Assembly (NCBI GenBank): GCA_965153355.1
Contig: OZ231126.1
Coordinates: forward strand, 86,862,001 to 86,926,000
Direction of reading: 5' to 3'
Source: Flaccisagitta enflata
Taxonomy: Eukaryota; Chaetognatha; Sagittoidea; Aphragmophora
Length of the DNA: 64,000 bases
The translations under genes were made by a program, and so were the position numbers. This document shows, one piece after another, positions 35,134 to 45,487 of this stretch. Every line of letters begins with the position of its first letter. The stretch's first letter is position 1. Below the pieces are notes generated by a model. It searched no databases. It was not told where the DNA came from and saw only the letters and a list, made by a program, of their open reading frames with translations.

Positions 35134-37024
35134 ATGGATAACAAAACTGAAAGTTTTAAAAGACTTTTAGCAGAATTAAATGATGGGACAAAGGACATTT
35201 TTTTACAACCTACTACTACGTCAATTTTAGAACAAGCAAAACGTGCAGCGGATTACAATCTCACCAAAGAGGACATTTTACTCTTTAGACAAACTCTTTC
35301 TGATGTATCACGAGCGATTGAAACGAAAGAACTCCGAGGAGAACAACGCCACCTCTCCCATCGCCATTGGATTGCATATGCTCCCGGGTACAACTTTTCC
35401 AGTCATACTTGTACAAACCCAACTCCCCTCCTTCCCCGTCACTGCCACATTATTAATACTTTTCTCTCTTCTTCTTTCTCTGTCTCAACAGTAACTGTCT
35501 CGGCGTCGACCTTTGCTTCCTCTGTCCGATCAGTATGATCAAACGGACGGAAGTTACCAAAGGAGCAAGACCCACAATTATTCTCGTTATACTCGATGTG
35601 TGTAGTCGCTTTGTCCAGTTAAGAGTGGCCCGTAACGGGACGGCAACCGAAATACAACGACTTATTCGAGAAGCTCTTCCACACTAGGGTGACTTAACAT
35701 ATGATCAAATCCAAATCTCGTCTTCCTCGCGGGAGAAATGTGACCATTTCCATTATAGATGGTAACTCTAAAATCTGGAGATGATCAGACAAAGTTTACT
35801 CATGGCCGCAACCCCACCCCATTCCCATTATAAAAGATAGGAAGCTGCAGAGGCCAAATTCCTTCCTGCATATTTTTTATGGGAAATGAGGGGGGTTTGC
35901 GGCCATGAGTAAACTTCATTTGATTGCCACCAGATTTTAGGGTTATCATCTGTGATGGAAATGGTCTCATTTCTCCAGCGAGGAAGACCAGATTCAAATA
36001 TGACCATATTTTCAGACACCCTATTCCACACTTCGCACCAAATAACAACTACAAAAAAATAGTCTCGGACCGAGGCTCGGAAAATTCTTGTCTAGGAGAA
36101 GCGCTGGGGCTTACTCATTACTATATCCAGCAAGGCCCGTGGCGAAAAATATCTATTGGTACGTTTCACGTTTTTACGTTTTAATTTACACTTTACGTTC
36201 ATGTCTACATTTTCACGTTTTCACGTTTTTCACGTTTTTTACCTGTCACCTATCACCTTTCATCTTACAGTTGAACGCCAAATCCGCAGCTTTAAAAGGA
36301 TCTTCTTTACCCTCCTCCTACGTTATCCTACGGTGAAGAACTATGAACATCTGATCCACCTCACCCAAGTATCCCATAACTCACGCAAACATCGTTCAAC
36401 AAATTTTAGCCCGCATTTTCTTCAAACTTTTGATTACGCCGCTGGGATCCACTTTAGAAACGTCTTGCAAGAAGACACGACCCACCAAGAGAAAGCCTTC
36501 ACCAAGTACCAGTTTCTACGGGAAAGTCAAAAACTCAAAATTAATGACACAGTCCAAATTAAAAATACAAAACCACTCATTCGTAAAGAGTCTTTTACCC
36601 GCAAACCACCGAGAGTGTGCATACGATAACACGTGTCGATACAACCCGTTTACCATACACTTTCGAAGTGGATAATAATTCCAGACTTAAGTACTATGGC
36701 TGGCATTTAGTTAAAGTAAACCCTACGCTTTTGGGTATACTTAACAATAATGAACAACCCACTGACAACCAGACATCAAGCACCCTTCATAAACCTGTTA
36801 TAAAAATCCAAAACATAATACCCCAGATAATCTCAAACAAACTAAGAAGTGGAAAAGCTTTAACTCACGGTTACGAAATGACATATGATATTGTTAAAGA
36901 CGGAGAAAGACAATTTGTGGACAAAGAAATCTTACAACTTTATAAACGACTCTTTGGTTCCCAAATATTACAATATGACAAAGCATTACTGAATGATCCA
37001 CAAAAAATGAAACATATTATCTGA
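35134..37024 (+). pseudogene. Element A integrase (DDE, Polinton type), spliced and broken
   Basis: Exon 1 is 35134-35387 (helical N-terminus, HLSHRHW). The intron 35388-35491 is GT-AG. Exon 2 (from 35492) has GVDLCFL with the first catalytic Asp and VILDVCSRFVQLRVA. It meets an in-frame TAG at 35685. After a ~330-bp hairpin-bearing interruption, an exon ending at 36158 carries IVSDRGSEN (second Asp). The intron 36159-36270 is GT-AG. Then comes VERQIRSFKRI with the catalytic Glu, about 31 residues after the second Asp. A +1/-1 shift near 36610 separates the C-terminal LPYTFEVDNNSRLKYYGW domain. A retroviral-like integrase is a Maverick hallmark; this one is inactive as written. Confidence 0.82.
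35710..35997. mobile_element. Hairpin (fold-back) insertion in the integrase gene
   Basis: About 110-bp arms: TCGTCTTCCTCGCGGGAGAA (about 35718-35737) pairs imperfectly with its complement around 35970-35990, and AAGTTTACTCATGGCCGCAA (about 35788-35807) pairs with a complement at 35899-35918. A ~70-bp loop lies between. It sits between the integrase TAG codon and the next exon, which begins after ATTTTCAG near 36014. Either an inserted MITE or a hairpin-bearing intron similar to 31131-31321. Confidence 0.7.
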
Positions 37025-37076
37025 CACCCTGAATTTGTATAACACAATCATTTTGTCTTCAGTTTCAACAGTCACG

Positions 37077-38927
37077 ATGAATCTAAACTATAATGCGAAC
37101 ACCTCGGAACAATATTCGTTACATATTTCTAACGATCATATTGAAATGAACCTTTCCCCAAATGATTTATCAAGTGCAAGTAATTTTGAGGTAAATCTAA
37201 CACCAACACTGGACCTCAACCAACTCTCTTATCTTCAATCAACAGATGTGGAGGTAAGATATTACCCTAATGTTCTACACAGTTGTCACATCATACTTAT
37301 CCATTTATGAGTCTTTTACCACAAAACCTTTTATTCCCTACAGACAAGAATTGCGAGTCTTTGTCTGGATTCCAGTCCTTTACTTCTACGACAGGACAAA
37401 AAAGAAGTAATCAAAACCTTCCTCAAAATCCCACCATCATTGGCTCGTAACAACATCACTTTTTCAAGAGACATTGTGGAAAAACGAAACACAACACCCT
37501 TACTTGTTAAAGTGTCTGACTATTATACAGACAATGTGCATCCAGCTTTAAAGCATATCAATTCTTTGTTAGCAAATGGTTCCAATCTTTTCATCATCGC
37601 CCGATATGCAGAACTGTTCCTGGATAACCACGGTGTTATTAATTTTGATGTATTTCAGGATTTAAATGTTGAGAATGTACTGGACGTAACGAAAACAGAA
37701 CTAGAACTGTTGTTATCTTATCTGGACTGGGGTTTTTTCACTCGAGTGGAGGCGCTCAAATACCTGTATGAACTTACTGGCAAAAGCACTGAGGAAATCA
37801 AAAAAATCTTTGAGGGTAAAAAACCGACTTACAAAAGACCCCCCGTAACAAAAGCAGACGAATTTTTAATTTTGAGTAATTCTTATTTTCTATCGAGTCA
37901 CAATATACGTAAAAATCTAGTTAACCCAGCCGGCAATATCAGCCCTATTTTTTTCATTGACCTTAAAGCTTTCTACGATGTAGACCTAACACCCAAACCT
38001 GAGGAAAACCAAAAGACCTCAAAAAAGAAAAAACGAGAAGTTGAACAGAATCCTGAGAAAGACGAAAAACATGAAAAAGATGAAAAAAATACTGCCAAAA
38101 AAGCCAAGATTATAGCACATATACAGAAACAAACCCTTAACTATATCAGACTTTATGCTCAGGGCCCTGTAGTTCAAGGTAAATTGGAAACCTCTACCAA
38201 ATCGATTGTGGAAGAATTAATTTTCGACCATTGGAAACACATGAAACTGGGAAAGAAATTGCAAGAGTTGATCCACATTGAATTGGAACGCCTCAACATA
38301 CCGAAAGAAGCGCTACTCTTTTCCCGTCCAGTAGTTGCCATTGGTCTCGACTCCTCTGAGACAAAATGCAAGTTTTACTTTGAATATTCAAAACTCTCCG
38401 AGGATAGCGAAATTTCTATCACCTTACCTAGAATTATGAGTTATAAACTAGGTGTAAGCAAAAACCTTGATTCCCTTAAGTACAACAAAATAAAAATCGG
38501 GCCTATTTCATTGACGACACAACATACCACTGGTGTGGTTACTGGAATCGCCCACAATATCACAAGTAGCAAACAACGTTTAAGCGCGCCCATTCGCTTG
38601 TTTCCCAAACTCTTGGTTGTTTCTACTGATTTTCTTTCAGAACAATCCCGCCAGGCAGAAAAAGACATAGTCTTTTTTAGCATTGATGACATGGTCAATT
38701 TTTTAAAGGTACCACTTAAACAAAAAGAACTTAACAGGTAGTTCTTGGCTATTGATACGTCTCTTACACCAAACCAACCATTTTACCGGGTTCATAAAGC
38801 TCGAACATATCTAGACTCTTTTAGAATTAACTTGAGAGATGAATGTGGGGAATTACTGAGCTTTGCACGCGACACTGTTGTAAAAATCAATTTCTTTTTT
38901 AGAGCGTGCAATGTCGATCGGATGTGA
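37077..38927 (+). pseudogene. Element A penton-like minor capsid protein
   Basis: Exon 1, 37077-37253, encodes NYNANTSEQYSLHISN and SNFEVNLTPTLDLNQ. The intron 37254-37343 is GT-AG. Exon 2 continues to 38927 with one in-frame TAG at 38739-38741. The N-terminal FEVxLxxxLxL pattern and the C-terminal RINLRDECGELLSFARDTV followed by VKINFFFR match the start and end of Maverick minor-capsid (penton) proteins. At about 587 codons it is about twice as long as the element B penton. The extra length includes a Lys/Glu-rich linker around 37990-38110. Assignment rests on pattern memory, so confidence is moderate. Confidence 0.6.
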
Positions 38928-39040
38928 ATTTAATTTCTTTTTTAGAGCGCGCAATGTCGATCAAATGTGAATTTTGAAAATTGTACCTCATTTCAATTGT
39001 ACCTCATTTCAATTACCTTGTTTTATTCTAACAAGAAAAC
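38928..39040. repeat. Short direct duplication between penton and basic gene
   Basis: TTCTTTTTTAGAGCGTGCAA recurs almost identically 45-50 bp downstream, starting within the end of the penton gene. GTACCTCATTTCAATT is also doubled. Probably replication slippage. Confidence 0.75.
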
Positions 39041-39313
39041 ATGGCCAACCTTTACGAACTCCTCACACCACTAATAACTTGTAACACTGTTCCAGTAGAA
39101 GGGACCAGCAATGAGAATCATTCAGACACTCAACAACCTAAAGAAAAAACAACAAAACCTTCCAAAAAGACAAAAACGCTTCCAAAACAGTCGAAAGTGA
39201 AAAAACATACAAAAACAACAAAAAAAGACTCATCAAAGAATGTTACAAAAAGTAAAAAGATCAGCAAAAAAACTCCAAAAATTGTGAAAATAACAAAAAA
39301 CAACTTTTTATAA
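39041..39313 (+). CDS. Element A Lys-rich basic protein, 90 aa
   Basis: A short acidic N-terminus is followed by about 55 residues that are mostly Lys, Thr and Ser (KTKTLPKQSKVKKHTKTTKK). Charge and position between penton and hexon fit a DNA-condensing virion core protein comparable to adenoviral core proteins; element B has Lys-rich counterparts. Composition is the only support, and homology is not claimed. The stop is 9 nt before the hexon start. Confidence 0.55.
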   Translation: MANLYELLTPLITCNTVPVEGTSNENHSDTQQPKEKTTKPSKKTKTLPKQSKVKKHTKTTKKDSSKNVTKSKKISKKTPKIVKITKNNFL

Positions 39314-39322
39314 CCCAAGATA

Positions 39323-41271
39323 ATGGCTGACACTCGAGCTCCACCACAATTCCGCCCACCCCATGTAATTCAATCCCCGGAAGTTGATGCTTCATTAAGC
39401 GACAAAGCTGTTATCACCGATGGTATTCTTTACCGTACTTTCAAGACAATCCTGCCGATCGACCCCCAGGAGCTCAATCCAAGTTCACGATCAATCTCAT
39501 TTTACATTCTCGATAAAGTTGGCTTAATCAACCCACACCAGTAAGTAACCGTGAAAATGTAGTTAGGATGGTTGGTTGTGATTGAAGTTGTTCAGGTTAT
39601 GGTTAAGTTGGTTAGTTATGGTCAAGGTTGTTCGGATTGCAAATAAAATATCGTGACTAACTTACTCTTTCTCTCCAATATCAGGATTTATTTGGCTTTG
39701 AAAGTGCAATGCCAAAAGGAGAACGATACCGCAATCACAGAGGAAGATAACATCACCGTCTCCTGACCCCTCATCTCCCACTCTCTGATTGATGATGTTA
39801 GTGTAACCATCTCGGAAGCAACTTTAGATCGCCAAAGCCAAAATTATGGCCTCCTGGCATACCTTCAGATGCTTTACGAAACTACACCAAGACAAAAACA
39901 ATCCTACCTACAGTTTTTCAAAGGATATGAAGAAGATGAAGGGGAGCCCTTTATGGAGCCTAAAGACGCCATTGTCGACAAAACAACAACCCCTGCTCCT
40001 ACCTCTACTGAAACTCTTCTTCAAAGAAAAGAAGGAATGAAGATATCTCTTCTGACTCTAGTTCCGCCCAAAAGAAACAAAAAAGTGATGAAACCTCCAC
40101 CACTGAGGATAGTTCCTCTTCACAACAACAAACAAGCCAAGAAGCCTCTCCTGAAGGGGCTCCCCCTGCAAAAAAACAAAAACGTGTATGGACAGCACGT
40201 AATGGCAGAGGAAGAAGAACTCTTAAAATCATAAACAAACAAATACAAGAGTATTTTTGTTCTCTCAGTCATGCATTTCTGCAATTTGATTCCTTACTCC
40301 CCTCCAACTTGGAAATTGGAGTGCGCATATATCTAACTAGTTATGAAAAATACTTTACGACTACAAACCTGGTACACAGACCAACTTTTAAAATCCTGGA
40401 CGCCAAACTTCTTGTCGAATTCATCCTTCTTAAACCCAATCTTTTACGAGCCATGGAAACCCGCTTGGTCAAATCTTTTCTTCAAATCAACTTTTTGGCA
40501 AAATTCGTCAAATCATACAGGTAAATACTTATCATATTACACATGAGATAAAATAACTCTACTACCACCTTAACGTTAATAAAACAAATTTTCCTCTTTC
40601 TTTTACTAAAGCCTGGAAATTGGAATCCTGGAACGTCGTCTAGGGATTTCCACTTGGGATCCAGTCTCCAACATTCTCATTTTCATTCAGCCAAACACGG
40701 TAAATCTCAAAAAAGCTTGTACCATTACAGCTACTTACCCCACTCCCAATTACTAATCTTTTTGAAATTGATTATCCAGACATATTGCGGGAGATACAAA
40801 GAAGATTTTTACCGATTTCAACGCTGGGGATTAATACACAGCTATGTGTCTAGCGGCATCTCAACTGTGAAGATCCCAAGTTTAGCCCACACAAACAATG
40901 GAGGACAATTAGAAGGATATGACTTCTCAACAGAATCGGGAAAAAAAGCATCCTACTTTTACGCCCTTGGACAATTTAACAAACTAAATGGGCAGGGTTC
41001 GATTGATCTACCATACGACTTATTCTATTCCGATAAATTTTTACTCCCGTTTTGTCTCAGTGCAGACAATGCTGCTAGAGGGAATGTTCCCAATATTCTT
41101 AATCGCACCCAACCTCGTTCCATGTCCCCAAGCAACAACTTCACACTTTACCTCCGTTTTGAAAAACCAACAGAACTTGTTTTTCGCGTTTCAGTTATCT
41201 ATTCGCAACAAAGAGCAATTGCTATCGAACATGACCGTTCTACGTTTAAAGGTTATGAACCCAATCAATAG
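39323..41271 (+). pseudogene. Element A hexon-like major capsid protein, broken
   Basis: Exon 1 is 39323-39540 (ADTRAPPQFRPPHVIQSPEV). The intron 39541-39684 is GT-AG. Exon 2 continues with an in-frame TGA at 39764-39766, then LIDDVSVTISEATLDRQ and YLQMLYETTPRQKQSYL, as in the first jelly roll of Maverick hexons. Near 40030 the frame shifts. The new frame gives a Ser/Gln-rich insert and LPSNLEIGVRIYLTSYEKYF (second jelly roll). Another intron follows donor 40521. The last frame, to 41271, has LPYDLFYSDKFLLPF and FTLYLRFEKPTELVFRVSVI. Double jelly-roll major capsid; non-functional as written. Confidence 0.68.
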
Positions 41272-41276
41272 CCAGG

Positions 41277-41729
41277 ATGGCTAAATTGTTTACATCTAGA
41301 CTACTACTCACCAGCAATGCTGATTTACTATCCTATCTTAAACAACACCCCCGCTTATATAATCTTATTGCAAATTGCGAATACATTATGAATTACGATA
41401 AATTAGATTCATTAGAGAACAATTTTATTAATACTGGCAAATATGCAATCATTATCAATACACTTCATAGCTCAACCCCCCCAGAAATCACAGGACATTG
41501 GGTTGTTCTTTTAATCGAAATAACACAACAAAACCGTAATTGTATGTTTGTTGATAGTTTAGCTAATAACTACAAACAACACAAAGACTTGGCAACAAAA
41601 ATAAATTTGTTTTGCAACATTCATAAACTTAACCTACACTTATGGAAAGCTAGAACTCAAAAAAACAATTCAAGTAATTGCGGCTTTCAGATCGTATTTT
41701 TTTGTTTCATTTTAATAAACACGGAATAA
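41277..41729 (+). CDS. Element A adenain-like cysteine protease, 150 aa
   Basis: GHWVVLLIEI carries the catalytic His, CMFVDSLANN the Asp/Asn position, and SSNCGFQIVFFCF the catalytic Cys with its following hydrophobic strand: the adenain/Ulp1-type order His, Asp, Cys. The Cys lies about 65 residues after the His. The protease matures capsid proteins in adenoviruses and is a Maverick core gene. The protein ends soon after the Cys motif, about 30-40 residues shorter than the element B protein; the frame may be truncated by the TAA at 41727 or continue by splicing. It starts 6 nt after the hexon stop. Confidence 0.75.
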   Translation: MAKLFTSRLLLTSNADLLSYLKQHPRLYNLIANCEYIMNYDKLDSLENNFINTGKYAIIINTLHSSTPPEITGHWVVLLIEITQQNRNCMFVDSLANNYKQHKDLATKINLFCNIHKLNLHLWKARTQKNNSSNCGFQIVFFCFILINTE

Positions 41730-41752
41730 AAGGAATGTACCGTCTACAATCA

Positions 41753-42064
41753 ATGTTACAACAATACAGTTTAACTACAAGAGAGTACTACATTTTAAAA
41801 AGAGCACATAAAATATGTAAATAATTGTCAACCCATTTACCTTTTCCAGATATGGAAAGATTTCCTCAAATTAACCTGACTGACTTTTATTCAACTATAA
41901 AACAGTTACAATGTTACAACAATACAGTTTAACTACAAGAGAGTACTACATTTTAAAAAGAGCACATAAAATATGTAAATAATTGTCAACCCATTTACCT
42001 TTTCCAGATATGGAAAGATTTCCTCAAATTAACCTGACTGACTTTTATTCAACTATAAAACAGT
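41753..42064. repeat. Tandem duplication, ~156 bp, two copies
   Basis: TTACAACAATACAGTTTAAC through to ATTCAACTATAAAACAGTTA is present twice (about 41753-41908 and 41909-42064) with essentially no differences. Each copy contains a TTTTCCAG splice acceptor and the start codon of the small membrane protein, so the duplication is recent and doubles a first coding segment. Confidence 0.9.
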
Positions 42065-42222
42065 TCATTTCTCTGATTCTCAAGACAGCAATTTTCACTA
42101 TCAGTTGCTGTATCTTGGTGACAAATATAATCAAAAAACCAAGCAACATTTTCCAATACCTCAACTCAACTCATTTCCCAAAACAAGATCACAAAGAGTT
42201 TCCAAAACCAAATGCCTTATGA
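42010..42222 (+). CDS. Small single-pass membrane protein, 70 aa
   Basis: It starts MERFPQINLTDFYSTIKQ just after a TTTTCCAG acceptor. A hydrophobic segment FISLILKTAIFTISCCILVT follows (about residues 19-40), then a hydrophilic tail with QDHKEFPKPNAL. The same start is repeated at 41851 in the tandem duplication, but that copy runs into the duplication end. Short single-pass proteins occur near the ends of adintovirus genomes; no family assigned. Confidence 0.45.
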   Translation: MERFPQINLTDFYSTIKQFISLILKTAIFTISCCILVTNIIKKPSNIFQYLNSTHFPKQDHKEFPKPNAL

Positions 42223-42298
42223 ACGGTCTCTTCAACTAGCCGCTCTAAACAGGTAAATCAGAAATTTTTGAAATATTTTTAACGATTTTATTAATCGA

Positions 42299-42362
42299 AT
42301 ATTATCGGTTATCGGTTATAGGTTATCGGTTAACAGTTATCGGTTAGCGGTTATCGGTTATC
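42299..42362. repeat. GGTTATC heptamer repeat
   Basis: About eight tandem copies of TATCGGT/GGTTATC with single-base variants, located between the membrane-protein ORF and the acceptor (GATCTCAG) of the Arg-rich gene, hence probably intronic. Confidence 0.85.
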
Positions 42363-42416
42363 TTAAAATCTTTTCTTTACTTCATTGATCTCAGGGATTT
42401 GATTCAACAAGAGAAA

Positions 42417-42542
42417 ATGGGTCGAAAACGGAGAGGTCGACATAGAAGGAGACGCCGTGGAAGACGTCGACGAACAAGACGAAGTGGTGGCGCATTACGT
42501 ACAACAGTTAAAACAATAGGAAGAAGACGTCGTAAACGCTGA
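42417..42542 (+). CDS. Arg-rich protamine/core-like peptide, 41 aa
   Basis: A small frame, ATG 42417 to TGA 42540-42542, that is about half arginine: it starts MGRKRRGRHRRRRRGRRRR, then RRSGGALRTTVKTIGRRRRKR. A GATCTCAG acceptor lies about 25 nt upstream and AATAAA lies near 42571. The basic blocks surrounding a short Gly/Ala/Leu/Thr centre resemble protamine-like condensation peptides such as the adenovirus mu/pX core peptide and similar small adintovirus ORFs. This is a compositional analogy. The lack of stop codons across such a biased composition supports a real gene. Confidence 0.6.
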   Translation: MGRKRRGRHRRRRRGRRRRTRRSGGALRTTVKTIGRRRRKR

Positions 42543-42810
42543 TAATATTGTGTTTTAGTTTCTGTACATTACAATAAAAATTACACTCAAAATTACACTT
42601 AAAATTACACTTGAAATTTACTATTATTATCTTGTTTATTTCATTAAATACATATTCATACGAGTTTTTCTAGTATTAGATAGATATGGAAGATAAGACA
42701 ACCAGGAAATTATGCAACTAGAACTAAGAACCAAAAAAATAACCAAAAAATTATTCTTCTTATATTATAATATAACCCATTTTAACCCCCCTATATCCTC
42801 CTACTGACAT
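42543..42810. other. 3' flank of element A
   Basis: Contains AATAAA at about 42571 and four tandem AAAATTACACTT-type repeats (42576-42622), then AT-rich sequence. I looked for a terminal inverted repeat matching the palindrome centre or its flanks and could not see one. Confidence 0.5.
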
Positions 42811-44770
42811 TGTATCTGTGTTTCAAAAAACGCTTTGTTAATCCACCACATCTCATACAAGCGTCAATGGACAAAACCATTAAACGAAGCCATCGTTTCA
42901 AAGATACTCATTGGTAGAGGAACCGAGTCATATCTCCAGCGATCATCTTTTGATTCTGTCCATTTTCTTGAGTTCTATTTCTTCTTTTTTGCATGTAGAT
43001 ACGGGATGGTTGAGTTTCTATTTCTTCTTTTTCGCAGATAGATACGGGATGGGAAAGTGTGTCAGATAGGTCACATGCTTATACTACCAGAATTAAAAAA
43101 AACGCAAGTTTTTCATAGAAGTGTTTGAATTGTACTACTTTTTTCTTGCGAGCAACATTTTGTGAGCTGGTTTGGTTAATTTGCGCTTCCTTGCATCATA
43201 TTTAAGAGTTTTAGTCATAGAAATCAAGTTACTGCGGAGAAATAGCCTTGCAAAAGTTACATGTACTTGAGAAATTTTTGCTTTCGATTTTTAGTCAGAG
43301 CCCATGACGATTTTGAAGGTTTTATCATAATCGATCACAGTCAGTGCTTCGTTTTTCATCACAGACATTGAGGAACTCAAATATGAGAACGATAAAGGCA
43401 GATCGCATGCGTAGAACAACGCCTGATTGCTCATGGCAGTTCAATTAATCCATCACCTTCAACCAAAAATAACCTTTTTTTTCTTCTTACTGCATTTCGA
43501 AATTTTGACTCCTGCACCTTCATTTGAGTATAACTTCTAAACGAATAAAGCTACAGATGTGGGATTGCGCTCAAAAGAAAGCCCTTGAAAAAATCTTTAA
43601 TTTGGTCACCGATAAATCATGCCCCAAGTGAACCAAAGGCGCAAAAACGAGCGATAGAAAAACTTGCGTTTTTTTTAATTCTGGTAGTATTGAGAAACAA
43701 AGACTTGCAGAGACTGAGATATATATACTTGACCCAATGACAGCTCAACTCACCCATGAAACAAGATTGACGAGCATAGCCCTGTCCACTACCTCATTCC
43801 CTATCATTTTTTGTGCTGGGCACTTGCCAGCTCAAAACAACGATGGTCATATGTTTTACCAAAAGCTTTTCTTATGTATCTACGACGGGCCTGTTATCAT
43901 GACAGGCGTATATATATCTCAGTCTCTGAAAGTCTTTGTTTCTCAATATGAGCATGTAACCTATCATACACACTTTCCCATCCCGTATCTATCTGCGAAA
44001 AGAAAGAAATAGAACTCAAGAAAATGGACAGAATCAAAAGTCAAGCGTAATTTGAGAGTAATAGTCTTGATCTCATCCCATGAAAAGGAAATGGGTGCCT
44101 ACGCTGTTCATGCCTGTCACGATAACAGGCCCGTCGATGATACATAAGAGAAGCTTTTGGTAAAACATATGACCATCGTTGTTTTGAGCTGGCAAGTGCC
44201 TCCGTTTCTGTACCAATGTGTATCTTTGAAACGATGGCTTTGTTTAATGGTTTTGTCCATTTACGCTTGTGTGAGATGTGGTGGATTAACAAAGCGTTTT
44301 TTGAAACACAGATACGATGTCAGTTTGGTAAAACATATGACAATCGTTGTTTTGAGCAGGCATGTGCCCAGCACACCAAATGATAGGGAATGAGGTAGTG
44401 GACAGGGCTATGCTCGTCAATCTTGTTTCATGGGTGAGTTGAGCTGTCATTGGGTCAAGTATATATATCTCAGTCTCTGCAAGTCTTTGTTTCTCAATAT
44501 AAGCATGTAACCTATCTGACACACTTTCCCATCCCGTATCTATCTGCGAAAAAGAAGAAATAGAAACTCAACCATCCCGTATCTACTTGCAAAAAAGAAG
44601 AAATAGAACTCAAGAAAATGGACAGAATCAAAAGATGATCGCTGGAGATATGACTCCGTAGCTGTACCAATGTGTATCTTAGAAACGATGGCTTCGTTTA
44701 ATGGTTTTGTCCATTGACGCTTGTATGAGATGTGGTGGATTAACAAAGGGTTTTTTGAAACACAGACACT
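42811..44770. mobile_element. Nested inverted-repeat (fold-back) element
   Basis: 42814-43075 is mirrored by 44500-44765; both ends contain TTTCAAAAAACGCTTTGTTA and encode the meaningless mirrored frame MLIHHISYKRQWTKPLNEAI. Inside, 43690-43990 is mirrored by parts of 44150-44510 (ACTTGACCCAATGACAGCTC and complement). A CTTGCCAGCTCAAAACAACG phrase occurs four times in alternating orientation. No transposase frame is seen. The structure suggests two or three copies of one MITE inserted into each other, or a fold-back element. Confidence 0.7.
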
Positions 44771-44932
44771 TGCCAGCTCAAAACAATGATGGTCATATGT
44801 TTTACCAAAAGCTTCTCTTATGCGCTAGTTTACTTCGTCAGCATGTTATTGCGACAGATACAAACAATCACAAAAAACTACAAACTAATGACTAATTAAA
44901 AGAAAAAAAAAACAAAATAAATAGAATGATAA

Positions 44933-45358
44933 TCACATATCAGTTTCTTCGTCATCCTCCTCGATAGTGGAGATGACGTACAATGATACAGTGTTGCTCT
45001 GGTGTACAAGAGAGAGTTGAAACTTCTTTTTTGCTTTGGAAAATATTTCATGCAATGAACAGTAACCAAAACCTTCGCGTAGAGCCCTTGTACTTTGCCA
45101 TTGTTGATATGAAAATATTTTGCGAATGGCATCATTTAAAGCCGTATTACAGTCGGTCATCTCTCTTGCAGTGAACTCTTTTACTGCACATCCATAAGTA
45201 ATCGTGGGTACGCAATTGGAGAAAAGTAGTTGCATCTGCACAGCTTCATCCGGCTTCTCAAGTACATTAAGAACCGAATTAGAAGCCCGATAAAAAGAGC
45301 GAAGATCTGATTCTGCTGTAAAACTAAAATCGGGATCACTTTTAATCGTCATTCCCAA
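44933..45358 (-). pseudogene. LINE ORF2 C-terminal tail
   Basis: Typical post-RT tail: SDLRSFYRASNSVLNVLEK, LLFSNCVPTITYGCAV, ALNDAIRKIFSYQQW, and SLHEIFSKAKKKFQLSLV. It ends 30-40 bp before the element's 3' end; no poly(A) tail is evident. Confidence 0.8.
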
Positions 45359-45487
45359 ATATTTAATGTGAGAAACAAAATCAATTTCCGCGCCATTAGG
45401 TGTAATGGTTCAATTTTCCCAAGATCGACATGCCCCTTGTCAAAAACCATAATTTTTGACTTCAATGGATTAAATGATAATCCACTT

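Larger units (their letters stand above)
25455..42620 (+). mobile_element. Element A: Maverick/Polinton-like (adintovirus-like) element, degraded
   Basis: The core is a plus-strand gene series: integrase (35134-37024), penton-like (37077-38927), basic protein, hexon-like major capsid (39323-41271), adenain-like cysteine protease (41277-41729), membrane peptide and Arg-rich peptide. This module is characteristic of Mavericks/adintoviruses. Protein-primed PolB and the A32-like ATPase, normally present, are not visible. The upstream unrecognised genes of the palindrome arm lie mostly on the same strand. The left palindrome breakpoint interrupts the 371-aa gene that also lies upstream of the integrase, so I infer they belong together. 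The left limit and both TIRs are unproven. Confidence 0.65.

Noticed and set aside
42835-44746. Mirrored 68-aa frames MLIHHISYKRQW... as a conserved gene pair
   Set aside because: They lie in the inverted ends of a repeat element; similarity is fully explained by the inverted repeat, and no protein signature is present.
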